From: Pseudomonas tructae
GTDB lineage: Bacteria > Pseudomonadota > Gammaproteobacteria > Pseudomonadales > Pseudomonadaceae
Direction of reading: 5' to 3'
Length of the DNA stretch: 64,000 nucleotides
Assembly: GCF_004214895.1 (NCBI RefSeq)
Contig: NZ_CP035952.1
Span: forward strand, 4,102,501 to 4,166,500
A model generated the notes under the pieces. That model saw nothing but the letters and a program-made list of their open reading frames with translations, did no database searches and had not been told where the DNA came from. The translations under genes were made by a program, and so were the position numbers. This document shows, piece after piece, positions 57,188 through 64,000 of the stretch (the first letter of the stretch is position 1; each line of letters starts with the position of its first letter).

Positions 57188-58070
57188 GTAACGGCGAGCC
57201 CTGAGGCAAGTGCACCCGCAAGGCTTGCGGCATTACCCGAAAACACAGGTTGTCACCCTGCAAGGGCTCACCATCGAGGTTGATATCCAGGCCTTGCGAG
57301 CTTTTGATCTCGACCCAGGGCAAACGCGCGCGGACAAACAGGCTTTCCAGGCCCAGGCCGTCGCTGAGCAAACCACGCAAAGTCCCGACCACCTCCTGGG
57401 GCGCCGGCAGAATGCTGACCTCGAGCAGGCCATCGTCGACCCGGGCCTGTGGGCACAACACATGCCCACCGCCGGCCTGCCGACCATTGCCAATACCCAG
57501 CGCCAACAATTCGCCCTGCCACTGGAAATCCGGCCCTTGCAGCTGCACGGAAGCTGCGCTCAGCTCACTGAAGCGCGACAGGCCGGTAAACAGGTAGGCT
57601 GCAGCACCCAGGACCTTTTTCAGGTCTTCGCTGGTGTTGGCCGTGACCTGACTGCCAAAGCCGCCAGTGGCCATGTTCAAGAACACCTGCCCACCAACCT
57701 CCCCCAGATCGATCGCCTGCGCCGGCGTCTCCAACAGCGCCAGGGCCCGGTCTGGCTCCAGCGGCACGCCGGCAGCCCTGGCAAAGTCATTGGCGGTCCC
57801 CAACGCCAGCAACACCAGGCTGGCGTCAGTACCTGCGCGCGCCATGGCCTCGGCCACATCGCGCAAGGTGCCATCGCCGCCCGCCGCGACCAACTGCGAG
57901 TAACCGCCGGCCAGCGCCTCTTCCACCAGGCGCTGGGCATCTCCACCCTCCCAGGTCAGGCGCACCTCCAGTTGCCAGCCACGTTCACGCATGGCGGCCA
58001 CCGCGGCGCGCACTTCTTCATTCATGGCTTGCTTGCCATGCAGGATCATCAATGCCTTTTGCTGCGCCAT
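57171..58070 (-). CDS. yegS: YegS-like lipid kinase
   Basis: A 299-residue diacylglycerol-kinase-fold protein. Catalytic-domain motifs are clear: AAGGDGTLRDVAEAMARAG (the G-G-D-G-T nucleotide loop) and LGTANDFARAAGVPLE. E. coli YegS phosphorylates phosphatidylglycerol in vitro; the natural lipid is unsure. The start MAQQKALMILHG was chosen by family length. The stop end overlaps the LuxR-type regulator gene tail to tail. Confidence 0.93.
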   Translation of the reverse strand: MAQQKALMILHGKQAMNEEVRAAVAAMRERGWQLEVRLTWEGGDAQRLVEEALAGGYSQLVAAGGDGTLRDVAEAMARAGTDASLVLLALGTANDFARAAGVPLEPDRALALLETPAQAIDLGEVGGQVFLNMATGGFGSQVTANTSEDLKKVLGAAAYLFTGLSRFSELSAASVQLQGPDFQWQGELLALGIGNGRQAGGGHVLCPQARVDDGLLEVSILPAPQEVVGTLRGLLSDGLGLESLFVRARLPWVEIKSSQGLDINLDGEPLQGDNLCFRVMPQALRVHLPQGSPLLSRQG

Positions 58071-58350
58071 GTGTGCGTTCCCCGAACAATTGAGCGTCGA
58101 GTATCTCGACCTTATCCGGCGCGCCTTTACTGCAGTGCATTTGAGATTTTTGCAGTGATTGGCACACCATTCATACAAATGTCATTGAAAGCTTCGCCGC
58201 CCAGAGGCATCATTCGACAAATATTTGGCCTTCATGGAAGATGCTGGTGATAAAAGTCATTTTATTGACTCATTACGCAAAAGCCTGCCTGGTTGCTCTG
58301 TTTACTGTTGCTGCACTGCCCCGGCAGTGCCTCTGACTCGAGGCTGTGAG

Positions 58351-59805
58351 ATGAGTGTTCTGATTCCTTGCATCATCGCCGGTGGCGCCGGCACCCGCCT
58401 GTGGCCGGTCTCCCGGGAGACCATGCCCAAGCCGTTCATGCGCCTGCCCGATGGCCAGAGCCTGCTGCAAAAGACCTTTAGCCGCGCCAGCCGACTGGCC
58501 GACGTCGAGCGGATCTTGACCGTAACCAATCGCGACGTGTTCTTCCGCACCCAGGACGAATTCCGCCAACTGAACAAAGCCAACCTGGCCCTGGATTACA
58601 TCCTTGAACCCATCGGCCGCAACACCGCAGCTGCAATCGCCGCCGCCGCCCTGCACTGCGCCCGCCTGTACGGTGAAGACGCACAATTGCTGGTACTGCC
58701 CGCCGACCACCTGATCACCGACCTCAACGCTTTCGAACAAGCCGTCAACCATGCCCGAGCCCTTGCCAGCCAAGGCTGGCTGACCACCTTCGGCCTGGTG
58801 CCAAACCGCGCCGAAACCGGTTTCGGCTACATCGAAAAAGGTCAACCCCTGGACGCCAACGGCTTCAAGGTCGCCCGTTTTGTCGAAAAGCCCGACGCTC
58901 AAACCGCACAACAGTACCTCGACGGCGGCCAACACCTGTGGAATGCCGGGATGTTCTGCATGCGTGTCGATGCCATCCTCCATGAGCTGGAACGGCACAC
59001 CCCGCAATTGCTGGCGGCGGTCAATCATTGCCTGGCCCTGAGTTCTTGCAAAGAAGGCGCGCGCGAGCGCCAGGTGGAACTGGACCCGGACAGCTTTGCC
59101 CAGGTGGAGGATATCTCCATCGATTATGCCGTCATGGAAGTATCGCAACAGGTCGCAGTACTGCCCAGCCAGTTCGGCTGGAGCGATATCGGTAGCTGGG
59201 AGGCCGTTCGCGCGCTCAAGGCCGGTGACCACCAAGGCAATCGCTGCACCGGCGAAACCGTGCTGCACGATGTGCGCAATTGCTACATCGACTCCCCTCG
59301 GCGCCTGGTCGGCGCGGTGGGCCTGGACAATCTGATCATCATCGACACCCCCGACGCCCTGCTGATTGCCGATGCCGCGCGCAGCCAGGAGGTCAAGGTG
59401 ATTGCCCAGCAGCTCAAACGCCAGGGTCACGACGCCTACCGCCTGCACCGCACCGTCAACCGGCCGTGGGGCACCTATACCGTGCTCGAGGAAGGCCCGC
59501 GCTTCAAGATCAAGCGCATCATGGTCCGCCCCGAAGCCTCGCTATCACTGCAAATGCACCACCACCGCAGCGAGCACTGGATCGTGGTCAGCGGCATGGC
59601 CTGTGTCACCAATGGTGAAGAGGAATTTCTGCTCGACACCAACGAATCGACTTTCATCAAACCCGGACGGGTGCACCGCCTGACCAACCCGGGCGTGATC
59701 GATCTGGTGATGATTGAAGTACAAAGTGGCGAATACCTGGGCGAGGACGACATCGTGCGCTTTACTGATATCTATGGACGCGCCTCGGAGCCAGCCGCAA
59801 GCTGA
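58351..59805 (+). CDS. mannose-1-phosphate guanylyltransferase / mannose-6-phosphate isomerase
   Basis: A 484-residue bifunctional enzyme making GDP-mannose for polysaccharides (AlgA/PslB/WbpW type). The N-terminal transferase has GGAGTRLWPVSRETMPKPF (about 9-27) and VLPADHLI; VEKPDAQTA is the FVEKP motif. The C-terminal cupin isomerase has QMHHHRSEHWIVVSG with metal-binding His. The start MSVLIPC follows a GTGAG site. Which polysaccharide it serves is not shown; only one glycosyltransferase follows. Confidence 0.95.
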   Translation: MSVLIPCIIAGGAGTRLWPVSRETMPKPFMRLPDGQSLLQKTFSRASRLADVERILTVTNRDVFFRTQDEFRQLNKANLALDYILEPIGRNTAAAIAAAALHCARLYGEDAQLLVLPADHLITDLNAFEQAVNHARALASQGWLTTFGLVPNRAETGFGYIEKGQPLDANGFKVARFVEKPDAQTAQQYLDGGQHLWNAGMFCMRVDAILHELERHTPQLLAAVNHCLALSSCKEGARERQVELDPDSFAQVEDISIDYAVMEVSQQVAVLPSQFGWSDIGSWEAVRALKAGDHQGNRCTGETVLHDVRNCYIDSPRRLVGAVGLDNLIIIDTPDALLIADAARSQEVKVIAQQLKRQGHDAYRLHRTVNRPWGTYTVLEEGPRFKIKRIMVRPEASLSLQMHHHRSEHWIVVSGMACVTNGEEEFLLDTNESTFIKPGRVHRLTNPGVIDLVMIEVQSGEYLGEDDIVRFTDIYGRASEPAAS

Positions 59806-59870
59806 CTGCCACGACGCGTCCATTTTCATTTGCATGCCGTTACCTGCCTTAACACAGAGGAAAAGGGGTC

Positions 59871-61118
59871 ATGCGTGTACTCTGGACACTACCTTACTTA
59901 CCCTGGCCAACCACCAGCGGCGGCAAAACCCGGCAATACCATCTACTGCGCAGCCTGGCGCAGCGCGGTCATCGCATTACCCTGCTGGTGCAGTCCAAAG
60001 TGCCTCCAAGCGAGGCCGCACGACAGGCGCTGGAGCCTTTTCTCGAACGCCTGATCGTGCTCCCCAGGCGGCCCTTGCACAGCCCGCTGAACCTGCTGGC
60101 GGCGATCTACGCCAGCTACCCGATGCGCGCCAGCATCAATGGCCTGGCGCCGCACCTGCGCCATCGCTTCGAGCAAATGCTGGACGAGCCGTGGGATGTC
60201 ATCCAGATCGAACACAGCTACAGCTTCCAGCCGTTCGAGAAAGCCCTGCAGGCACGCGGGCTGCCGTTCCTGCTCAGCGAACACACGATCGAGTCGATAA
60301 GCGGCGCGGCCTGTCACGATCGCCTGCCGCTGTGGCTGCGCCCGTTCAATGCGTTCGATCGCTGGCGCTATCGGCGCTGGGAGAACCGCGTGCTGAGCCA
60401 GGCTCACGAAGTGGTTGCGGTCAGCCCAACGGATGCTGCGCATATCAGCCAGGTGACCGGCCACCCCACCGCGGTGGTGATCAACGGGGTCGACTGCGCG
60501 CACTACCAGACCATCCAGCCCGCACCGCACAGCCAGCGCCTGCTGTTTGTCGGCAACTTCGAGTATGGCGCCAACCTTGAGGCCATCGAATGGGCACTTG
60601 AAGACATTCTTCCGCAAGTCTGGCTGAGCAATCCGGCGGTACGCCTGGCCGTGGTTGGCCACGCGCTGCCACCCAGCTGGAAACTGCGCTGGAGCGACCC
60701 ACGGATTGAATGGGTGGGCTACTTACCTGATCTGCGCGAACTGCAACGTCAGTCGGCAATCTTCTTCGCGCCACTGCGTTACGGCGGCGGCTCAAAGATC
60801 AAGGTGCTCGAGGCCATGGCCGCCGGGCTGCCGGTGGTGACCACAGAAAAAGGCGTTTCAGGCTTGCAGGTAACCCAGGGTGAACACTACCTGGCCAGCG
60901 ATGACGGCGGCCAGTTGGCGCTGATGATCACCCAGTTGCTCAACCAGCCGTGGCGCATGCGCCAGTTGTCGCAAGCGGCGCGCGAGTTTGTCTGCAGCCA
61001 GCACGACTGGAGTGTCGCCGCCGGCCAGCTGGAAAGCGTGCACGCGCGCCCCAGCCTGCGCGCGCCCAGCGGCGCCGATCTGGTGGATGGCGCCTTGCTG
61101 AGCCGCTCAGCCAAGTAG
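59871..61118 (+). CDS. glycosyltransferase family 4 protein
   Basis: A 415-residue GT-B glycosyltransferase. N-terminal LPYLPWPTTSGGKTRQYHLL is the family's substrate-side opening; the C-terminal domain has LLFVGNFEYGANLEAIEW and the nucleotide-sugar E-x7-E region in KIKVLEAMAAGLPVVTTEKG. It probably adds a sugar, perhaps mannose, to a surface polysaccharide or lipid. GAGGAAAAGG precedes the ATG. It lies 65 bases after the GDP-mannose gene (likely operon) and its 3' end overlaps moeA by 12 bases. Confidence 0.9.
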   Translation: MRVLWTLPYLPWPTTSGGKTRQYHLLRSLAQRGHRITLLVQSKVPPSEAARQALEPFLERLIVLPRRPLHSPLNLLAAIYASYPMRASINGLAPHLRHRFEQMLDEPWDVIQIEHSYSFQPFEKALQARGLPFLLSEHTIESISGAACHDRLPLWLRPFNAFDRWRYRRWENRVLSQAHEVVAVSPTDAAHISQVTGHPTAVVINGVDCAHYQTIQPAPHSQRLLFVGNFEYGANLEAIEWALEDILPQVWLSNPAVRLAVVGHALPPSWKLRWSDPRIEWVGYLPDLRELQRQSAIFFAPLRYGGGSKIKVLEAMAAGLPVVTTEKGVSGLQVTQGEHYLASDDGGQLALMITQLLNQPWRMRQLSQAAREFVCSQHDWSVAAGQLESVHARPSLRAPSGADLVDGALLSRSAK

Positions 61119-62309
61119 CTCGCTCAAGGGAATGAACTGGACGATGTCGCCTTTGCCCGGGGTGTGGCCCTCACGGACTTCGACCAACCCCTCGGCCCAG
61201 GCGGCGCTGCGCAGCACGCCGGAACTCTGGTTCTTGTAAATCAGCGCACTGCCCTGCTCCAACCGGCCGCGCAGGTACTCACGACGACTGCCAGCCTTGG
61301 GCCAGTCGAAACCGGCCGGAACCGGAAACTGCAGCGGCGTGACCTCGGCAACGCCCTGGCGGCGCAGCAGGTAAGGCCGGGTGAGCAAGCCGAAGGTCAC
61401 CAGGGTCGAGGCCGGATTGCCAGGCAGCCCAATCACCGGCACACCTTTGTAATGGCCGAAGGTCAATGGTTTACCGGGCTTGATCGCTAGTTTCCACAAC
61501 GACAGCTCACCCTCTTCGCGCAAAGCGATGCCCAGGTAGTCCGCTTCGCCCACCGACACACCGCCCGTGGAGAGAATAAGGTCAACCGCCTGCAACGCCG
61601 CGAGGCAATCACGGGTGGTCTGCAGGTCATCGGCGATGATACCGGCATCGATCACTTCGCAACCCAGGCGCTGCAACCAGCTGCCGAGCAAACGCCGATT
61701 GCTGTTGTAGATTTGCCCGGGGCCCAGGGGCAAGCCAGGCTCGACCAGTTCGTCGCCGGTGGACAACACCGCCACCCTCACCCGCCGCACCACAGTCAGC
61801 TCGCCGCAGCCCAACGACGCCGCCAGCCCCAGCTCGATCGGCCCGAGCCGGGTGCCGGCCGCCAGTACCGCCTCACCGGCCCGGGTCTCCTGACCTTGCG
61901 GCCGGATGTTCTGACCAACACGCAAAGGCTCGCGAAAGCGCACGCGCTGATCGTCAAGCACTTCGGCGTTTTCCTGCATCTGGACGCAGTCAGCGCCCGG
62001 CGGCAGCGGCGCACCGGTAAAAATTCGCGCACAGGTGCCTGGCTGCAATGGCTGGGGCGCATGCCCGGCGAATACACGCTGACTGACCGGTAACGGCTCG
62101 CCGGTCCAGTCGGCCAGGCACAAGGCGTAGCCGTCCATGGCACTGTTTGGCCAGGGCGGCAGGTCGAGGCTCGACACCAGCTCCCGGGCCAGCACGCGGC
62201 CCTCGGCGGCGGCCAGGGGAACCTGTTCGGTCTCCCTGATGGGCGCGGCCTCAGCCAGCGCCAGCAATCTGCCCAGAGCGTCCTCGACTGGCATCAACGA
62301 GGTGGTCAT
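61107..62309 (-). CDS. moeA: molybdopterin molybdenumtransferase MoeA
   Basis: Inserts molybdate into adenylated molybdopterin. The 400-residue protein has the MoeA domain order: NSAMDGYAL (domain III/I), RIFTGAPLPPGADCVQMQE, VAVLSTGDELVEPG, STGGVSVGEADY and LPGNPASTLVTF. The start MTTSLMPVEDAL was chosen; MPVEDAL five codons later is possible. Seven bases after moaB, so an operon. Confidence 0.95.
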   Translation of the reverse strand: MTTSLMPVEDALGRLLALAEAAPIRETEQVPLAAAEGRVLARELVSSLDLPPWPNSAMDGYALCLADWTGEPLPVSQRVFAGHAPQPLQPGTCARIFTGAPLPPGADCVQMQENAEVLDDQRVRFREPLRVGQNIRPQGQETRAGEAVLAAGTRLGPIELGLAASLGCGELTVVRRVRVAVLSTGDELVEPGLPLGPGQIYNSNRRLLGSWLQRLGCEVIDAGIIADDLQTTRDCLAALQAVDLILSTGGVSVGEADYLGIALREEGELSLWKLAIKPGKPLTFGHYKGVPVIGLPGNPASTLVTFGLLTRPYLLRRQGVAEVTPLQFPVPAGFDWPKAGSRREYLRGRLEQGSALIYKNQSSGVLRSAAWAEGLVEVREGHTPGKGDIVQFIPLSELLG

Positions 62310-62316
62310 AGACGCC

Positions 62317-62856
62317 TCAACCACGGCTTTCACAGGCTGCGGCCTGCTTCAGGTGGGTAACGAAGTTGCAGGGCCGGTGACGGGCATCCAGCTGTTCGGC
62401 GAGGATGCCATCCCAACCGGTGCGCACCGCATTGGTCGAGCCCGGCAGGCAGCACACCAGGGTGCCATTGGCCAGCCCGGCCAGCGCCCGGGACTGCACG
62501 GTGGAGGTGCCGATGTCGGCCAGGGAAATGTGCCGGAACAGCTCGCCGAAACCATCGACCTGCTTGTCCAGCAGGCAAGCCACTGCCTCCGGCGTGCTGT
62601 CGCGGCCCGTGAAGCCGGTACCGCCGGTGATCAATACGACTTGCACCTGCTCGTCGGCAATCCAGGTGGCAACCTGGGCGCGAATCTTGTAAAGGTCATC
62701 CTTGAGCAGCACCCGCGCAGCCAGGGCATGGCCGGCCTCGCTCAGGCGGTCGACGAAGACTTGACCTGAAGTATCGGTTTGCAGGGTGCGGGTATCGCTG
62801 ACCGTCAGTACGGCAATGTTCAGCGGCACGAACGGTACATCTGCCTTGGCTTTCAT
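62317..62856 (-). CDS. moaB: molybdenum cofactor biosynthesis protein MoaB
   Basis: A 179-residue MoaB/MogA-fold protein that binds or adenylates molybdopterin before MoeA acts. The motif ITGGTGFTGRDSTPEA (about 77-92) is complete, as is LPGSTNAVRTGWDGI. First gene of moaB-moeA. Confidence 0.94.
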   Translation of the reverse strand: MKAKADVPFVPLNIAVLTVSDTRTLQTDTSGQVFVDRLSEAGHALAARVLLKDDLYKIRAQVATWIADEQVQVVLITGGTGFTGRDSTPEAVACLLDKQVDGFGELFRHISLADIGTSTVQSRALAGLANGTLVCCLPGSTNAVRTGWDGILAEQLDARHRPCNFVTHLKQAAACESRG

Positions 62857-63053
62857 GGGACCTTGAATCCATTGATAGGAACGAATGAGCGGTGTTATAT
62901 CACAGCCCCGCCAGCCTCGCGCCCGGCGCAGCCCCAGGCATTGTTGCCAGTCAATAATGTGGGATTGCCGCTATGCTGCAATCTGTATGGAACTTGCGCA
63001 GGCGCTCTGCGTCTCAAGAAACATTACGCACCATCCTTTATTGGAGAAACACA

Positions 63054-63275
63054 ATGATTCAACGGACTCTTCCCGCTTTCCTGCTTGCCCTGGGCCTCGG
63101 CACTCTGGCGGGCTGCGCATCGCCGACCGTCATCACCCTGAACGATGGTCGCGAAATCCAGGCGGTCGATACTCCACAGTACGATGAAGACTCGGGCTTC
63201 TACGAATTCGAACAGCTGGACGGCAAACGCACCCGCATCAACAAGGATCAGGTCCGTACCGTCAAGGACCTGTGA
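63054..63275 (+). CDS. YgdI/YgdR-type small lipoprotein
   Basis: A 73-residue lipoprotein: signal peptide with lipobox LAGC (Cys20), then the DUF903 SH3-like domain [30 protein letters not shown] (split), ending [12 protein letters not shown]. Function unknown in E. coli too. The start MIQRTLPAF has GGAG upstream. Confidence 0.93.
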   Translation: MIQRTLPAFLLALGLGTLAGCASPTVITLNDGREIQAVDTPQYDEDSGFYEFEQLDGKRTRINKDQVRTVKDL

Positions 63276-63340
63276 CCTGAGCGACAAGCCACTTTCGAGG
63301 GGCTTGCCGATAAGGGGATTTTGAGTAATATTTTCTCCAT

Positions 63341-63417
63341 CGGAGTGTAGCGCAGCCAGGTAGCGCGTCTCGTTCGGGACGAGAAGGCCGCAGGTTCGAA
63401 TCCTGTCTCTCCGACCA
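63341..63417 (+). tRNA. tRNA-Pro(CGG)
   Basis: A 77-base tRNA with CCA encoded. Acceptor stem CGGAGTG/.. pairs with CTCTCCG, D-arm GCGCAGCCAGGTAGCGC, anticodon stem TCTCG/CGAGA with loop TTCGGGA giving anticodon CGG, and T-arm CAGGTTCGAATCCTG. Decodes CCG proline codons. Confidence 0.97.
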
Positions 63418-63428
63418 GCTTGCTCATC

Positions 63429-63457
63429 GAAAAAGCCCGCCCCGCGCGGGCTTTTTC
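63429..63457 (+). terminator. intrinsic terminator after tRNA-Pro
   Basis: AAAAAGCCCGC and GCGGGCTTTTT pair over 11 bp around CCCGC, 12 bases after the tRNA. Confidence 0.93.
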
Positions 63458-63548
63458 GTGCCTGGCAGATGAGTTGCAATGGCCAGCATTGCGCGGCGGC
63501 GGCGCTGCCAGCAGAATGCGCGCCTTTCGAACATTGAGGTTGATTCAC

Positions 63549-63923
63549 ATGCGTAAGACTCTTGTCGCCCTGACCCTGGGCCTGCTGTGCGCACAAGGCG
63601 CCATGGCCGGTGATGGCCAGACCGCAGTAGGCGGTGGCCTGGGTGGAGTACTGGGTAACGTGGTCGGGCAACAGCTTGGCGGTAGCACCGGTGCAGCCAT
63701 TGGTGCCGGCGTCGGCGGCGCGGCGGGCAGCGCCATGGGCGCGAAGAAAGGCAACAAGACCAAGGCGGCCATTGGTGGCGGCCTGGGCTCGGCCGGTGGC
63801 TCGCTGGTTGGCGGCAAGCTGGGCGGCAGCACCGGGTCGGCAATCGGGGCCGGCCTGGGCGGCGCGGCTGGCGGCGCACTGGGCAACAACCTGGCGGACA
63901 GCCATCGCAAGAAGCGTCACTGA
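63549..63923 (+). CDS. glycine-zipper periplasmic/outer-membrane protein
   Basis: A 124-residue secreted protein: signal peptide (about 1-21, ending GAMA), then two near-identical glycine-zipper blocks (GQQLGGSTGAAIGAGVGGAAG and GGKLGGSTGSAIGAGLGGAAG, split) each likely to form a membrane-inserting helical pair, and a basic tail ADSHRKKRH. Function unknown; related proteins are envelope-stress-linked. The start MRKTLVAL begins the signal peptide. Confidence 0.88.
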   Translation: MRKTLVALTLGLLCAQGAMAGDGQTAVGGGLGGVLGNVVGQQLGGSTGAAIGAGVGGAAGSAMGAKKGNKTKAAIGGGLGSAGGSLVGGKLGGSTGSAIGAGLGGAAGGALGNNLADSHRKKRH

Positions 63924-63940
63924 TCCGCAAACCACAAAAA

Positions 63941-63975
63941 CAAACAACCCCCTATTCAGGGGGTTGTTTGTTTCC
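63941..63975 (+). terminator. intrinsic terminator
   Basis: CAAACAACCCCCT and AGGGGGTTGTTTG pair over 13 bp around ATTC, followed by TTTCC. It ends the glycine-zipper gene and may also serve a gene from the right. Confidence 0.9.
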
Positions 63976-64000
63976 AGCACAGCAACAGCTTACAGCGCAG

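Noticed and set aside
58155..58175. TTGGCACACCATTC resembling a sigma-54 promoter before the GDP-mannose gene
   Set aside because: The GC at -12 is missing; only the -24 half fits.

Overview
The window is a stretch of a Pseudomonas chromosome, most probably the P. putida group. The evidence is the gene order (tal, rssC/rssB, PilZ, mlaA, queF, cupredoxin, copRS, lolCDE, sthA, gap, mfd, nagZ, psrA, lexA-sulA, topA, fadBA, uup, slt), which follows the order known in P. aeruginosa and P. putida. Full-length proteins of typical Pseudomonas size and at least six Pseudomonas-type REP palindromes built on CGCGGGGCAAGCCCGCTCC agree with this. From about 7.36 kb onward it is ordinary GC-rich core genome.

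Bases 1 to about 7.3 kb are different. The DNA is clearly more AT-rich, has longer gaps, and carries accessory genes: the 3' part of a nucleotidyltransferase overlapping a DUF262 gene, a one-gene AAA ATPase fused to a TOPRIM/DUF4435-like domain (resembling a merged PARIS system), a decayed GC-richer segment, an OLD-type ATPase-TOPRIM nuclease, and a tyrosine recombinase. The recombinase abuts the 5' end of dusA, a recognised integration site for genomic islands and prophages. This is therefore the dusA-side end of an anti-phage defence island; its other end lies outside the window. It is the most novel part, especially the NTase-DUF262 pair.

7.4-20 kb: tRNA modification (dusA), transaldolase, a PhoD-like phosphatase, the RssB/RssC phosphatase and anti-sigma-antagonist pair, a PilZ protein, MlaA, a degenerate HAD protein, a small DUF4404 protein, QueF, and a copper unit (cupredoxin divergent from copRS around a good CopR box). 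19-28 kb: lolCDE lipoprotein export, a second PilZ-like protein, a GDPD, soluble transhydrogenase, ApbE and an N-terminally extended GAPDH. 28-38 kb: mfd, csiV, a SWIM-SNF2 helicase, nagZ with an L,D-transpeptidase, and psrA.

38-47 kb: lexA-sulA behind two SOS boxes, topA, and the fatty-acid oxidation operon fadBA with a possible PsrA site. Upstream of fadB, on the opposite strand, is an unannotated candidate small RNA with a perfect FNR/ANR-like palindrome and a clean intrinsic terminator. 47-64 kb: universal stress protein, Uup, lytic transglycosylase Slt, a MOSC protein, CheV next to an Hpt-like protein, a NarL-type two-component pair, YegS-like lipid kinase, a bifunctional mannose-phosphate enzyme with a lone glycosyltransferase, moeA-moaB, a small lipoprotein, tRNA-Pro(CGG) and a glycine-zipper protein.

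Links inside the window: PsrA is a fatty-acid sensor that controls its own gene and is known to repress fadBA; LexA controls itself and SulA; CopRS lies beside a likely target; RssB and RssC form a phosphatase-substrate pair. Start sites were chosen from ribosome-binding sites, family length and signal peptides, and differ in places from the longest reading frame.
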